A stretch of DNA of 64,000 nucleotides from Pseudoalteromonas sp. EB27 (GCF_001974875.1 NZ_MTQD01000013.1:62001-126000); one strand, 5' to 3'. Shown: positions 37,975 through 48,358, counted from the first letter of the stretch. Translations and numbers: made by a program. Notes: generated by a model not told the origin, from the letters alone.

Positions 37975-39342
37975 ATGACCGCATCTTCACTTAATTCACG
38001 AGAAAAGCGCGCCGCAGTATCGCTGGCGAGTGTGTTTGCATTTAGAATGCTCGGCTTGTTTATGCTGATGCCTGTATTGGCTATTTATGGACAATCGCTT
38101 GAAGGTTTTTCGCCTATTTGGATTGGTTTTGCTATTGGTGCGTATGGTTTAACGCAAGCCGTATTACAAATACCTATGGGTCGCTTATCCGATAAAATTG
38201 GTCGTAAAAAGGTTATTGTTGGTGGCTTAGTCGTATTTGCTATTGGCTCTGTAGTTGCTGCATTAGCTGACTCTATTCAAATGGTTACCGTAGGCCGCGC
38301 TCTACAAGGTATGGGCGCAATAGCCAGTGCGCTACTTGCGTTTGCCTCAGATTTAAGCCGCGATGAGCAACGACCAAAAGTAATGGCTGTTATTGGTATG
38401 AGCATAGGAATGAGCTTTGCCTTTGCTATGTTACTTGGGCCAATTGTTGCTGCTTCGTGGGGTATTGCTGGTGTATTTTGGTTAACTGCTATTTTAGCTG
38501 TTTTTGGTATATTTATAGTGACCATGCTAGTGCCAAATGCGGTAAATAAAGCACCCAAAGGTGATACATTAGCAAGCTTTAGCGACATTAAAAAACTAAT
38601 TAAGCATCCTCAGTTAGCACGATTAAATGCAGGTGTATTGCTATTACATTTAACACTAACCACTATATTTGTCGTACTGCCGAGCCAGTTAATTAAAGAT
38701 GGCTTGGTTGCAGACCATCACTGGTATTTATATATTCCAGTGCTATTTTTAGCATTCTTATTAATGGTACCAATAATGATTGTAGCCATTAAAAAAGAGA
38801 AAGAAAAACAAGCATTTATTGGCTCAGTAGCCTTGTTAACTATTAGTATGTTAGCAATGTCGGTATGGGTTAATAGTGTAGTAGGCATTGCTGTGTGTAT
38901 GCTGCTTTATTTTGTGGCGTTTAACTTTTTAGAGGCCACTATGCCTGCGCTTGTATCGCGAATAGCACCTGCAAGCCAAAAAGGTTCAGCAATGGGTGGC
39001 TACTCATCTAGTCAGTTTTTAGGCGCCTTTTTAGGCGGTATGTTAGGTGGTTATGTAGCACAAACGACAACGACGCAAGCTGTGTTTGCGGCAGCGGCAC
39101 TTGTTGGGTTAATATGGCTTATTATTGCGTGGAAAATGCAAGTCCCACCCAAAAGTAAAGTTATTAGTTTAATGACCAAATTAGATTCTGAAGAGCATGC
39201 TCAAACACTTGCTTCTCAGTTAGTTGCTTTACCTGGCGTAATAGAAGCAACTGTGGTTCGCGATGAAAGTCGCAGCTATTTAAAGATTAATGATAAAGAA
39301 TTTGACCTAGACCAAGCGCGTAAAGTCGCTGGTTTAATCTAA
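37975..39342 (+). CDS. YajR-like MFS transporter
   Basis: A 455-residue, 12-helix major facilitator with the motif-A loop [13 protein letters not shown] after helix 2, and a C-terminal soluble ferredoxin-like domain of about 65 residues (from [20 protein letters not shown]), as in the YAM domain of E. coli YajR. The substrate is unknown; YajR is treated as a proton-driven exporter. The uvrA-MFS-ssb order is common in this lineage. TAGAAT at about 37931 may be a -10 box. ssb starts 20 bp after the stop codon. Confidence 0.9.
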
Positions 39343-39362
39343 CATTTATAGGAGATGGTTCC

Positions 39363-40079
39363 ATGGCACGCGGTGTGAACAAAGTAATTTTGGTTGGTAA
39401 TTTAGGGCAAGATCCTGAAGTTCGTTATATGCCTAACGGTAACGGTGTAGCAAATATTACCTTAGCAACTTCGGATAGCTATAAAGATAAAAACACTGGC
39501 CAAATGGTTGATAAAACTGAGTGGCATCGTGTTGTATTCTTTGGCAAATTAGCTGAAATTGTTGGTGAATATTGTCGTAAAGGTTCACAAATTTATGTTG
39601 AAGGTAAACTTCAAACACGTAAGTGGACCGATCAACAAGGCCAAGAAAAATACACAACTGAAATTGTAGTTGACGGATTTACAGGTCAAATGCAAATGCT
39701 TGGCGCACGCGGTGGCGATCAGCAAAGCGGTGGTTATCAAGGTAATCAAGGCGGCCAACAAGGTGGTGGTTACCAAGGTAATCAGCCGCAAGGTGGCCAA
39801 CAAAGTGGTGGTTACGGTCAAAATAACCAAGGTCAAGGCGCACAGCAAGGTGGCTATAATCCACAGCAACAAGCCGCACCAGCAGCACAACCAAAACCGG
39901 CTCCAGCACCACAGCAGCAAAGTAATCAATATCAGCCTCAAGGTGGTTATGCACCACAGCAAAAAAGTGCACCACAACAGCAAGGTGGCTTCGCTCCTAA
40001 ACCGCAAAACGCCCCGCAAGGTGGTGCATCAAACCCAATGGAACCGACCATTGATTTTGACGACGATATCCCGTTCTAG
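39363..40079 (+). CDS. ssb: Single-stranded DNA-binding protein SSB
   Basis: A 238-residue SSB: an OB-fold domain (1-110) starting [25 protein letters not shown], a long disordered linker of Gln, Gly, Pro and Ala (about 115-225) and the acidic tail DFDDDIPF that binds partner proteins. It is about 60 residues longer than E. coli SSB (178), all in the linker, which is encoded by imperfect DNA repeats. AGGAGA precedes the ATG. It may be co-transcribed with the MFS gene upstream and ends at a strong terminator. Confidence 0.98.
   Translation: MARGVNKVILVGNLGQDPEVRYMPNGNGVANITLATSDSYKDKNTGQMVDKTEWHRVVFFGKLAEIVGEYCRKGSQIYVEGKLQTRKWTDQQGQEKYTTEIVVDGFTGQMQMLGARGGDQQSGGYQGNQGGQQGGGYQGNQPQGGQQSGGYGQNNQGQGAQQGGYNPQQQAAPAAQPKPAPAPQQQSNQYQPQGGYAPQQKSAPQQQGGFAPKPQNAPQGGASNPMEPTIDFDDDIPF
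39729..39830 (+). repeat. Imperfect tandem repeats in the SSB linker
   Basis: GGTGGTTAYCAAGG-type units start at 39729 and 39765, and a truncated GGTGGTTACGG unit at 39807, giving periods of 36 and 42 bases. They are separated by GGCCAACAA variants and encode Gly-Gly-Tyr-Gln-Gly-Asn-Gln repeats. The pattern suggests that linker length changes by repeat slippage. Confidence 0.75.
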
Positions 40080-40114
40080 TTCTGGAACTTTTAAAGTGTA
40101 AAGATTTATTACAG

Positions 40115-40142
40115 AAAAGCCCCGTTCATACGGGGCTTTTTT
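40115..40142 (+). terminator. Intrinsic terminator of ssb
   Basis: AAAAGCCCCG, a TTCATA loop and CGGGGCTTTTTT form a strong GC-rich stem with a T run, 36 bp after the ssb stop codon. Confidence 0.93.
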
Positions 40143-40314
40143 ATACGGGTTGTTCAGTGAGGACACCCAAGAACTATCAATGAATATCGTCATTAAGCAA
40201 TAAAATGAAATAGTATTAGTAAGCATGTTAAATTATGGTGAAATTTACATTATCTTTAATTGATATATATATCGTTAACACTTACCATTAAAAGACTTTT
40301 ACCTTGATTGCACA

Positions 40315-43053
40315 ATGAGAAACATGAAAACTAATATCTTATTTTTATTTCTTGTTTTTCTATTTTTGAGTCCAATTTCAAACGCTCAATCTTCTTCAAA
40401 TGTTACTCATGTTTTATTTATAAATTCAACAAACCAAGATATGCCTTGGCACAAAAGTGTTGATTCTGGACTGCGTAAAAAACTTATAGAACGTTCTTTT
40501 AGTTATGAGCTCTTCGTTGAAAATATGGATGTAAACCGCTTTGATGAAGCAAATCAAAAACAGTTAATGAAGGACTACCTTAAGCAAAAATATAAAAATA
40601 AGCATATAGATATCATTGTTACTCAGTCGCCTTCTGCAGCTGTACTTTTATCGCAATTAGATGATTTTTTTATAAATGCTCCAAGAATATATTTAGAACC
40701 AGGCGCTCAATTTAGTTTACCTGAAAGCACCAATGGAGCAGTGATCCAAGCTAAATTAGACTACGCGCAAGCAACAGCAAGCGCTGTTAATTTAATGAAG
40801 CCTAAAAAATTAATCGTTATATTAGATACAAAAAATGATATTGGGATGAGCTTTTATCGAGGGCTATTTTCGGTTATTAACCGTGACTTTTCGTATTTAG
40901 ACGTAGAAAAGTGGTTTGATCTTTCAATGCCAGAGCTACTCACTAGAATAAAAAATGCGCCAGATGATTCAATTATATTGTTTACACCCATTTTCAGGTA
41001 TTACGATAATAAATCTCTTAGCCCTTATCAGCTAGTAGAGCGATTAGCTGAAGCAAGTTCAGCGCCCGTTTTTAGTTATTGGGAGGTACTATTAGGTTCA
41101 GGTGTTGTTGGTGGGTATGTGTTGTCGGGTGAAAAAATAGGCGCACGTATTGCCGATTCGATAATTTTATACAATGAAAATAAAAGCCTAAGTGCAATCA
41201 GTGGTGAAGAACTAAGTGTTTATGCTTACGATTGGCGTCAATTAAACAAGTTCGATATAGCTTCACAAAGCTTGCCAGAAAAGTCGATTATATCTTATTA
41301 CGAGCCAACCTATTTTGAGCAAAATAAAACATTGATTTACAGCGCTACTGCGATTATCTGTATTCTTAGCAGCTTTTTAGTTTTCGTATTGTTTTTAAAT
41401 CAACGCCGCATCCAACTTTTAAAAGAGCTTGATGAAGAAAAGCAAAGATTAGAGTCTCGCGTTGATCAGCGTACTGAAGAACTGTTGCAAGCCAAAGACG
41501 AGGCCGAAAAGCTGACATCCGCTAAGTCTGAATTTTTAGCAAATATGAGTCATGAAATTAGAACGCCTATGAGTGGGATTATTGGCTTAACCAACATTTT
41601 GCTCGAAAAAGGTTTGCCTGGGGAATATGAACATTATTTAAATAAAATTAAATATTCTTCAGATCAACTCCTTGTAGTTATTAACGATATTTTAGATTTT
41701 TCAAAAATTGAGTCTGGAAACATTAACCTTGAAGAATTTCCTTTCTCTGTAAATTCGGTTGTTGACTACATCAAAGCAACTTTTGATGAGTTAGCTCAAA
41801 GCAAAGGGATCACATTTGATATTGTCATTGGTGAAGAGGTCAAACTCAATTTAATTGGTGATGTAGTTCGAATAAACCAAGTACTGCTAAATTTATGCTC
41901 TAACGCAATTAAATTTACTACACAGGGCTTTGTATCGGTATTAATAGAATCAAAAAGATCATTATCCGATCCTAAGAGTGTTTGTTTGTATTTTATTGTT
42001 AAAGATTCAGGTATTGGCATTGCCGAGCAAAGCCTTGCCGATTTATTTGAATCTTTTACTCAAGCTGACAGCTCTACAACCAGGAAGTTTGGCGGCACAG
42101 GTTTAGGCTTAACTATAAGTAAGCGTTTATGCCAATCGATGGGGGGAGATATAACGGTAAAAAGCACTCAAGGTGTAGGTAGTGAATTTATAGCTTCAAT
42201 TAAGGTGAAACTGAATAACCAAGCGTTAATTGATGATACTCCTAACCTAACTTTTACTGATGCGTTTGAAGTACTAATTGTAGATGATAATGAAGATGAT
42301 CTTAAGGTAATTGAAAATCAGCTAACGGCTATGGGGCTAGCATGTACGGCCTGTCAATCTGCTAAACAAGCTATTGATATTATTGAACACAATAAAGAGA
42401 AATTTAAAGTTATTATTGTCGACTGGGCAATGCCATCAATGAGTAGCGAAACTTTTTTAATACGCATTTTTAATATTAACCCTCAACTTTATGCCAACAC
42501 TATTGTGCTTATAATGAGTGACGAAAGTTTACTAAATAATGGAGCCAAAAAAGTAAGTATAAAAACTATTTTGCAGAAACCTGTATACACGAGTGTTTTG
42601 TATGAGGCGATTGAAAGTAAAGTAGTAGGCTCTCTGAATGAAGTGCCTGTGGTAAATGCAGTAAGTGAAAAGTCGCTAGCAGGTATCAAAATATTAGTTG
42701 TGGAAGATAACTCGATCAATAAACTAATAGTTACAAACATACTAGAAAATGCGGATGCTCAAATTTATTTGGTCGACAATGGACTCGAATGTATTCAAGC
42801 CGTGAAATCGCAATCGTACGATATTATCTTGATGGATATTCATATGCCTATTATGGATGGGGTTGAGGCAAGTAAAATTATTCGTAACGATAGTGATAAA
42901 GCAATCGCAAATATTCCAATAATTGCTTTAACAGCTAATGTTATGAAAGATGATATTACACGATACTTATCCATTGGCATGAACGCGCATGTTGCAAAGC
43001 CTATTAAAGCTAAAAATCTACGTGAAACTATAATCCGCTGTTTAAATAACTGA
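40315..43053 (+). CDS. Hybrid sensor histidine kinase with substrate-binding-like sensor and two receiver domains
   Basis: A 912-residue inner-membrane protein. A signal peptide (1-24) leads to a periplasmic domain of about 310 residues resembling ABC-type substrate-binding proteins ([52 protein letters not shown]). A transmembrane helix (about 339-361) and a coiled coil follow, then HisKA with His413 in MSHEIRTP, the ATPase domain ([26 protein letters not shown]), and two receivers with Asp703 (VDWAMPSM) and Asp841 ([10 protein letters not shown]). Autophosphorylation and transfer should occur, but no output domain or partner gene is adjacent. The ligand is unknown. ATG 40324 is an alternative start. 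Confidence 0.9.
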   Translation: MRNMKTNILFLFLVFLFLSPISNAQSSSNVTHVLFINSTNQDMPWHKSVDSGLRKKLIERSFSYELFVENMDVNRFDEANQKQLMKDYLKQKYKNKHIDIIVTQSPSAAVLLSQLDDFFINAPRIYLEPGAQFSLPESTNGAVIQAKLDYAQATASAVNLMKPKKLIVILDTKNDIGMSFYRGLFSVINRDFSYLDVEKWFDLSMPELLTRIKNAPDDSIILFTPIFRYYDNKSLSPYQLVERLAEASSAPVFSYWEVLLGSGVVGGYVLSGEKIGARIADSIILYNENKSLSAISGEELSVYAYDWRQLNKFDIASQSLPEKSIISYYEPTYFEQNKTLIYSATAIICILSSFLVFVLFLNQRRIQLLKELDEEKQRLESRVDQRTEELLQAKDEAEKLTSAKSEFLANMSHEIRTPMSGIIGLTNILLEKGLPGEYEHYLNKIKYSSDQLLVVINDILDFSKIESGNINLEEFPFSVNSVVDYIKATFDELAQSKGITFDIVIGEEVKLNLIGDVVRINQVLLNLCSNAIKFTTQGFVSVLIESKRSLSDPKSVCLYFIVKDSGIGIAEQSLADLFESFTQADSSTTRKFGGTGLGLTISKRLCQSMGGDITVKSTQGVGSEFIASIKVKLNNQALIDDTPNLTFTDAFEVLIVDDNEDDLKVIENQLTAMGLACTACQSAKQAIDIIEHNKEKFKVIIVDWAMPSMSSETFLIRIFNINPQLYANTIVLIMSDESLLNNGAKKVSIKTILQKPVYTSVLYEAIESKVVGSLNEVPVVNAVSEKSLAGIKILVVEDNSINKLIVTNILENADAQIYLVDNGLECIQAVKSQSYDIILMDIHMPIMDGVEASKIIRNDSDKAIANIPIIALTANVMKDDITRYLSIGMNAHVAKPIKAKNLRETIIRCLNN

Positions 43054-43500
43054 GCCGTTAAAGTGATTTAATAATTATCCATATTAAGTACCTATCGTAA
43101 TATCGTCCGTTGGCTTGAGCCTATTTTGGATAACTTAAAAAGACAATTCATAAAATAGAATTTTCCTCACCGGTTGCTATATGAAATCTCATACATCCTT
43201 TTCCCATATGTTTATTTCAGCAAAGGTTGAATTATCAATGTCAGAAGTTAGTGAGTTAGGCACTATAAACAAAGCACACAGCTTCGCTGCATATAGTACA
43301 AACAAAACGCGCTTAAGCTTGAGGATTCAATTTAATCTATTTATAAAATAAAGGGCATAGTTGTTTGTTTATGTAAGTTCTCGTTTATCTGAGTGTTTTT
43401 TGTTTAGCACTATTAATAAACGTTTAAACTTAGTTTATAGCCTTGTACTTCTATAGATATTGAACAACACTTTAGTTAATAATTTAACGAGTGGCAGGCT
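43054..43500. other. 447-bp intergenic region before mshH
   Basis: AT-rich, with no terminator, no clear promoter and no RNA gene that I recognise. It contains one short rightward frame (43181-43351), listed separately. The last 130 bases are A/T-rich and presumably hold the mshH promoter. Confidence 0.4.
43181..43351 (+). CDS. Possible 56-residue protein or gene remnant
   Basis: A frame from ATG 43181 to TAA 43349-43351, with in-frame methionines at codons 10 and 20. The part after codon 20 (MSEVSELGTINKAHSFAAYS) reads like a soluble protein start, and the frame stops abruptly soon after. I do not recognise it. No ribosome site precedes 43181. It may be a remnant or a chance frame. Confidence 0.25.
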   Translation: MKSHTSFSHMFISAKVELSMSEVSELGTINKAHSFAAYSTNKTRLSLRIQFNLFIK

Positions 43501-45183
43501 ATGCAAAAGAGTAAAATCTGGCTTTTCAAGTACTTCAAAGGTATCTCTTTTGTCTTATTTTTAATGATACTTATTAGTTTTAATTTTATTTTAAATGATG
43601 CATTACATCAAAAAGTTCATGCTTCTGGGCAGCAGTTCGTTAAACACGTTTACGAGCTGAATTTATCTCCTTCTATGAACAATGAAGCGTTGGCTGCATT
43701 AGCTAAAAGTGAAGGTTTTATGTTGGAAGTGCCAAAGCCTGCAGAGCATTTTAAGCATTTAGTGAATATAGAGCGCGAAGTTTTTTCTTACAAAACATTA
43801 AATCTGAGCCTCTATCACTATCCTGCTTGGGTAACACAAAGTTACTTATTTATATTGCTAAACTTGATCATATTAGGCGCCGCTGGCTGGTCTTATCGCT
43901 GGTGGGGGTTATTGAATGTAAGTCGTAAAATTACGCCCAAAAATACAATGATACAACCTACTAAAATTATTAAACAAAAACAAAATAAAATACGATTAAT
44001 TAAACAAGTAAAAAAATGCGAATTAAGTTCTTTGTATGGGGTTAATAGAGCATCACATAGCTTATTTTTACTCATTGAATGTGACTTTGATAAGAAAACC
44101 GATAAAGAAGCTATTTTTAAAGTGTTAATCACTAGAAAATTGACTGGATTTAAAGATGTGTCGGTAAAAATACTAAATTCCAATTACTTAGCCATCACCT
44201 TGCCACATATATCTACTCCCGAGTTAGACAGCTACGTTGAAAAGCTTCATCAGAGCGTGTTTTTACTATGCCAAAATTACCAAAAAAGTATGACTCATAA
44301 AAACATTAAAATAGGTGCGTGCGACTATCGAGTAGGCGCAGATAAAATTGCGGTTTATCAGTTAGCAAAATCAGCACTTATGCTATCGCAAAGCAGCTCA
44401 GTACAGCACTATCACCGCTTAGCGTTAAATTATTACCAAGAAAAACCACTCTCGAGTAAACAGGTTATCGAAAATATTAAAAAGAATAAGTTTATATTAT
44501 TCTTCCAGCCTTTATTTGAGCTCTCTAGTGGGGAGATTTTACAACATGAAGCGCTTATTAGGGTTAGGCATAGCCAACTTGGATTACTAGCTGCTCGTTA
44601 TTTTATTAATCAGGTTTATAGTAATCAAGACGCTTTAATATTAGATAAAGCCGTAATAACACAAGTTAAAAAGCTAATGCTGAGTGAATCTTCGGCTCAA
44701 ACAGTTAGTGTAAATCTGCACCCTAAAAATTGGTTTAACGATGTATTTTGGGAGTGGCTACCTAGTCAAATAGCTGAACTTAAATTAAGTGCTAAATTAC
44801 AATTTGAAATAAGCGAGACAGAATTTTTTACTCATAGAAAATCGATAACTAATGCACTAAATATAATTAAAAAAAGCCGTTCACAAATGGTAATTGATAA
44901 TGTAAAAAGCAGTGAGAAAGTAGCTGTATTAGCTGATTATAACCAAGTATGTGGGCTTAAATTATCATACGATCTAATTCATTTGTTAAATGAAAAAAAT
45001 CAAAATCAAAGGCAAATAAAAAAGATAGTCGAAGCCGCAAACCTTTTAAATTTACCCGTATATGCCGTTGGGGTAGAGACTCAAAAAGAGTTGTTTACGC
45101 TTGCCAAGTTGGGAGTGGTTGGAGCTCAAGGGTTTTACTTTTCAGAGCCACTTCAAGAGTTTACGCAAGCGGTATTTCATTAA
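43501..45183 (+). CDS. mshH: MshH/CsrD-like membrane protein with degenerate EAL domain
   Basis: A 560-residue protein with transmembrane helices near 13-33 and 112-131 bracketing a short periplasmic loop, a poorly conserved GGDEF-like middle, and a C-terminal EAL domain. E350-A351-L352 (HEALIR), VNLHP, FEISETE and GAQGFYFSEP are kept, but the catalytic DDFG-type motif is D466-N467-V-K-S-S and the late E-G-V-E is VGVE, so phosphodiesterase activity is unlikely. This matches MshH of Vibrio, a CsrD relative at the head of the msh locus; CsrD aids RNase E decay of Csr small RNAs. The gene name rests on position and degeneracy. Confidence 0.72.
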   Translation: MQKSKIWLFKYFKGISFVLFLMILISFNFILNDALHQKVHASGQQFVKHVYELNLSPSMNNEALAALAKSEGFMLEVPKPAEHFKHLVNIEREVFSYKTLNLSLYHYPAWVTQSYLFILLNLIILGAAGWSYRWWGLLNVSRKITPKNTMIQPTKIIKQKQNKIRLIKQVKKCELSSLYGVNRASHSLFLLIECDFDKKTDKEAIFKVLITRKLTGFKDVSVKILNSNYLAITLPHISTPELDSYVEKLHQSVFLLCQNYQKSMTHKNIKIGACDYRVGADKIAVYQLAKSALMLSQSSSVQHYHRLALNYYQEKPLSSKQVIENIKKNKFILFFQPLFELSSGEILQHEALIRVRHSQLGLLAARYFINQVYSNQDALILDKAVITQVKKLMLSESSAQTVSVNLHPKNWFNDVFWEWLPSQIAELKLSAKLQFEISETEFFTHRKSITNALNIIKKSRSQMVIDNVKSSEKVAVLADYNQVCGLKLSYDLIHLLNEKNQNQRQIKKIVEAANLLNLPVYAVGVETQKELFTLAKLGVVGAQGFYFSEPLQEFTQAVFH

Positions 45184-46088
45184 ATTAAGCCTCTATATTT
45201 AAGACCATTTAGCCCCTGAAGTCCGCCGGTATGGACCGCAATAATCTTACTCCCAGATGGGAAATAATCTTGCTCAATAAGTTGCCACAATGCATACACC
45301 ATTTTTCCGCTATAAATAGGCTCAAGCGGTAGGTTGTGTGTGCGGCCTATATCTTGGCAGAACTGCCATAACTCAGGTGAAAATTTTCCATAACCACCAC
45401 CATGAAACTCTGTGAGTAACTGCCAGTTAGTTTGATTATTAGCTTTAGCGCTGAGCTTTTTTATTTCTTGATTTAAATAATCAGCTTGTTTTAATACCGC
45501 TATACCAATAACTTGTGTTGTTGAAGCACTGCCTTCTATTAATCCAGCAAGCGTGCCACCACTACCTGTAGGGCAAGCTAAGTAGTTATGTTCGGGTAAG
45601 CTTTGTACTAACTCTTTACATCCTAATAAAGCGTGCTCATTTGTACCACCTTCAGGAATGATATAAGCATTTGGAAAGCGCTCTTGCAAAGCATTAAGGT
45701 AATCGGTGTCTTGGCGTTTTCGATACTCTATACGATTAACAACATGTAGGTTCATACCACAATGTTTTGCAAATTGGATTGTTGGGTTGTTGTTATCCAG
45801 TTCTGGTCCGCGAATAATCGCATGAGTTTTTATATTAAATTCTTTTCCTGCGGCTGCGCAGGCGTGAATATGGTTTGAAAACGCACCACCAAAAGTCAGA
45901 AGCTCTGTTTTATTTATCTTTTGCATATGCGCTAAATTGTATTTTAATTTACGCCATTTATTGCCACTTATTAGCGGATGGAGTAAATCATCACGTTTTA
46001 TACCTAAACAAATATTTCTCTTTTTTAGAAACGAGCTATCTAATTGTTGAATATAGTTATTTTCATCTATTTTGAATGTTTCATGCAT
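45180..46088 (-). CDS. PLP-dependent ACC deaminase / D-cysteine desulfhydrase family enzyme
   Basis: A protein of about 302 residues of the fold-type II PLP family: GIKRDDLLHPLISGNKWRKL with the PLP lysine in SGNKWRK, LTFGGAFSNHIHACAAAG, IPEGGTNEHALLGC, and ACPTGSGGTLAGLIEG (phosphate-binding loop). Members act on 1-aminocyclopropane-1-carboxylate or D-cysteine; marine bacterial copies are usually of the D-cysteine desulfhydrase-like type, which sequence alone cannot decide. ATG 46088 is preferred to a TTG at 46154. It lies antisense between mshH and mshI and overlaps the mshH end by four bases, so it splits the msh locus and has no obvious role in pilus assembly. Confidence 0.85.
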   Translation of the reverse strand: MHETFKIDENNYIQQLDSSFLKKRNICLGIKRDDLLHPLISGNKWRKLKYNLAHMQKINKTELLTFGGAFSNHIHACAAAGKEFNIKTHAIIRGPELDNNNPTIQFAKHCGMNLHVVNRIEYRKRQDTDYLNALQERFPNAYIIPEGGTNEHALLGCKELVQSLPEHNYLACPTGSGGTLAGLIEGSASTTQVIGIAVLKQADYLNQEIKKLSAKANNQTNWQLLTEFHGGGYGKFSPELWQFCQDIGRTHNLPLEPIYSGKMVYALWQLIEQDYFPSGSKIIAVHTGGLQGLNGLKYRGLI

Positions 46089-46164
46089 TTTATTGGTTTT
46101 CAATTTGGCAAAGTAGTTAAAATGTACGACACTTATTTCATACTCAATTAACAATAGTAGCTAT

Positions 46165-47088
46165 ATGAAAGAAAAGCTGTTTTCATGGTTAAATCGTAGT
46201 TTAGATCCAAATACAGCTATTGGTGTTGCAACTTACGCAGATACTGTTAACGCGGTATGTTTAAAAAAACAACGCGACCAATGGATGGTTCACAGTTCTC
46301 ACAGTGTAAATGTGTCTGAGCAAACCGATTATACCGCTGCAATTGTTGCTTGTACAAATGAGGTGTCTACTGATATTTGTGCAGTTAATTTAGTCATACC
46401 GCACTACTTTTATCAAATAGTGCAAATGGATAAACCAAACCTTAGTGATGAAGAAATCATTCAGTCGCTGCCTTGGACTACAAAAGATTTAGTTGATATA
46501 GCCTCTGAAAACATTGTAGCTGACTTTATCGATTATCCAATAACGTTACCAATGCAAAGCAGCAAAATGAATGTATTTATTACCAATAAGCTGCAGCTAC
46601 TTCCGTTTATAGACAGTTTTGAACAAACTAAACCAGTTTTGCGTGCAATGACCTCTGAAGAAATGGTTTTAGTAACTTTATTTGGCTCATACAAAGAGGC
46701 GCATATGCTGATTGTGCAGCATGCTAATCATGAACCTCGAATCTTAATTATTCGTGATGGACAATTAGTATTAGCTAGGCGATTAAATGGTTTTTTAGGT
46801 ATTTCAGATAAGGATCAAAACCAAGAACTAGTAGAGGCGTTAGGGTTAGAAATTCAGCGTTCGATGGACTTTTTTGAAAGCCAGCTCAAGCAACCGCCAA
46901 TTCGCAGCATACAGCTACAGTGCGATGATTTATCTTCATTAACTCTTAGAGCCGGTCTTGCAGAGTTTTTACAAGTAAAAGTTGTAGATTTTGCGCCTAA
47001 CTTAGAATTAGCGCAGCAATTAGAGCCAAACTTTTATTATGCGCTCGGGGCAGCCTATCAATTAACAGATCCGGAGTCTGTTCTATGA
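46165..47088 (+). CDS. mshI: MSHA biogenesis protein MshI, PilM-like
   Basis: A 307-residue cytoplasmic protein with a divergent actin-like/PilM organisation: TAIGVATYADTVNAVCL near the start and a long middle domain, but without the clear glycine-rich nucleotide loops of PilM. Its place before PilN-, PilO- and PilP-like genes and a secretin mirrors pilM in pilMNOPQ, so it is read as the MSHA counterpart. It overlaps the next gene by four bases. First gene of the long msh operon; its promoter must lie between 46088 and 46165, back to back with the PLP gene. Confidence 0.82.
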   Translation: MKEKLFSWLNRSLDPNTAIGVATYADTVNAVCLKKQRDQWMVHSSHSVNVSEQTDYTAAIVACTNEVSTDICAVNLVIPHYFYQIVQMDKPNLSDEEIIQSLPWTTKDLVDIASENIVADFIDYPITLPMQSSKMNVFITNKLQLLPFIDSFEQTKPVLRAMTSEEMVLVTLFGSYKEAHMLIVQHANHEPRILIIRDGQLVLARRLNGFLGISDKDQNQELVEALGLEIQRSMDFFESQLKQPPIRSIQLQCDDLSSLTLRAGLAEFLQVKVVDFAPNLELAQQLEPNFYYALGAAYQLTDPESVL

Positions 47089-47684
47089 AAACCCGGATTA
47101 ATTTTTATCAAAAAACCTTACGAGTACGCCGAGATCCAGTCCCTTTGTCTGGAATGATTACGTTGTGGTTAGGTGCGCTATTAATTATTGCAATCACGTG
47201 GGCTTTTTACAGTTATAAAACTTATTCAAGTGAGCTTGATTTAGAACAAAAAAAGGAATATCTCAAACAAGGAAAAGCTCAGTTAGAAGTTGTAAAACAG
47301 CAGCTAGCAGAGAAGCAAAATAAAACAATTTTTATTAATGAGCTAAAAACACTTCAGCAAGAGGTTTTGCATAAGCAGCAAATATTTAGTTATTTAGAGC
47401 AAAGCTCAGATCAATCCGCAACCGACTATGCGCAGGTTATGCAAGATTTAGCTAAGTATCACGAGCCTAATATCTGGCTTACCCATATTAAATTTGTAGG
47501 GCAAAGTGTCACGTTTCAAGGGCAAGTATCGCAGTCAAAATTTTTACCTATGTGGTTTAATAATTTAAAGCAGTCACCTTTTTTTATTGATAAAGAATTT
47601 TCAGTTTTAGAACTGTCAACAAAAGATGGTCTGAGTGAATTTAATGTGGCGACCGACCTTGCTGATAAAGGCGCTAAACCATGA
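47085..47684 (+). CDS. PilN-like MSHA biogenesis protein
   Basis: A 199-residue bitopic protein beginning MKTRINFYQKTLRVRR, comparable with the I-N-L-L-P motif of PilN, with a transmembrane helix (about 24-43), a coiled coil (about 50-115) and a small periplasmic domain (DLAKYHEPNIWLTHIKFVGQ, typical of PilN-family fimbrial assembly domains). It would pair with MshJ as PilN does with PilO. Some annotations call this a second MshI. It overlaps mshI and mshJ by four bases each. Confidence 0.8.
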   Translation: MKTRINFYQKTLRVRRDPVPLSGMITLWLGALLIIAITWAFYSYKTYSSELDLEQKKEYLKQGKAQLEVVKQQLAEKQNKTIFINELKTLQQEVLHKQQIFSYLEQSSDQSATDYAQVMQDLAKYHEPNIWLTHIKFVGQSVTFQGQVSQSKFLPMWFNNLKQSPFFIDKEFSVLELSTKDGLSEFNVATDLADKGAKP

Positions 47685-48358
47685 ACAACAAGAAAGACAA
47701 AGGTTGGCCTATTTGGGCAAAGTATCGAGCTCAATTTGCATCGCTGCAAAAGCGTGAGAAGTATTCCACTGTATTTGTAGGCTTATTCATGGTGATTTAC
47801 CTCGGCCTGTGGTTTGTTATTTTTCCACAGCAAGATGAAGTTGCTCATATTCGCTCTGAACAAAATGCAGCATTGCAGGAGTTACAGCAGATAAATGCGC
47901 AACTCTCCATGTTAAATCAAGCACTAAACTACGACTACACTAAGGTTTTACGCAGTCAAATTGCACAAACCAGAGATGAGTTAGCAGAAATAAATAATCA
48001 ACTTAATAGTTTTAGCCAAGGCTTTGTAGCGGCTAAAAATGTACCTGCCGTTTTAAAAGATTTGCTCGTAGATAGTAGCGACGTAAAAGTGAGTAACTTT
48101 AATGTCAAACCAGCACAGGCTATCGATGTAGAAAAACTAGGTGAACATGATACGCAAACATTATTTTTTGAGCATCAGATGGTCGTTACTTTAGAAGGTA
48201 GCTACTTTAGCTTACAAAAATATTTAGCCGCATTAAAAAATAATCAAGATAAGTTATTAATACAGGAGTTTAGTTATCAGGTACTAGAGTACCCTCAAGC
48301 TGAATTAACTTTACAAATTGCTACAGTGAGCGCTAATGAAAAATTTATCGCATTATAA
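47681..48358 (+). CDS. mshJ: MSHA biogenesis protein MshJ, PilO-like
   Basis: A 225-residue inner-membrane protein with a basic N-terminus, one transmembrane helix (about 28-47), a long coiled coil (about 55-110) and a C-terminal periplasmic domain. That domain contains VVTLEGSYFSLQKYLAALKN, the PilO/GspM-like segment. Size, topology and position fit MshJ. Confidence 0.85.
   Translation: MNNKKDKGWPIWAKYRAQFASLQKREKYSTVFVGLFMVIYLGLWFVIFPQQDEVAHIRSEQNAALQELQQINAQLSMLNQALNYDYTKVLRSQIAQTRDELAEINNQLNSFSQGFVAAKNVPAVLKDLLVDSSDVKVSNFNVKPAQAIDVEKLGEHDTQTLFFEHQMVVTLEGSYFSLQKYLAALKNNQDKLLIQEFSYQVLEYPQAELTLQIATVSANEKFIAL

Noticed and set aside
39585..40101. Long open frames (140 codons and more) in other frames of ssb
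   Set aside because: They arise from the repetitive Gln/Gly codons of the SSB linker and encode low-complexity sequence with no domain or ribosome site.
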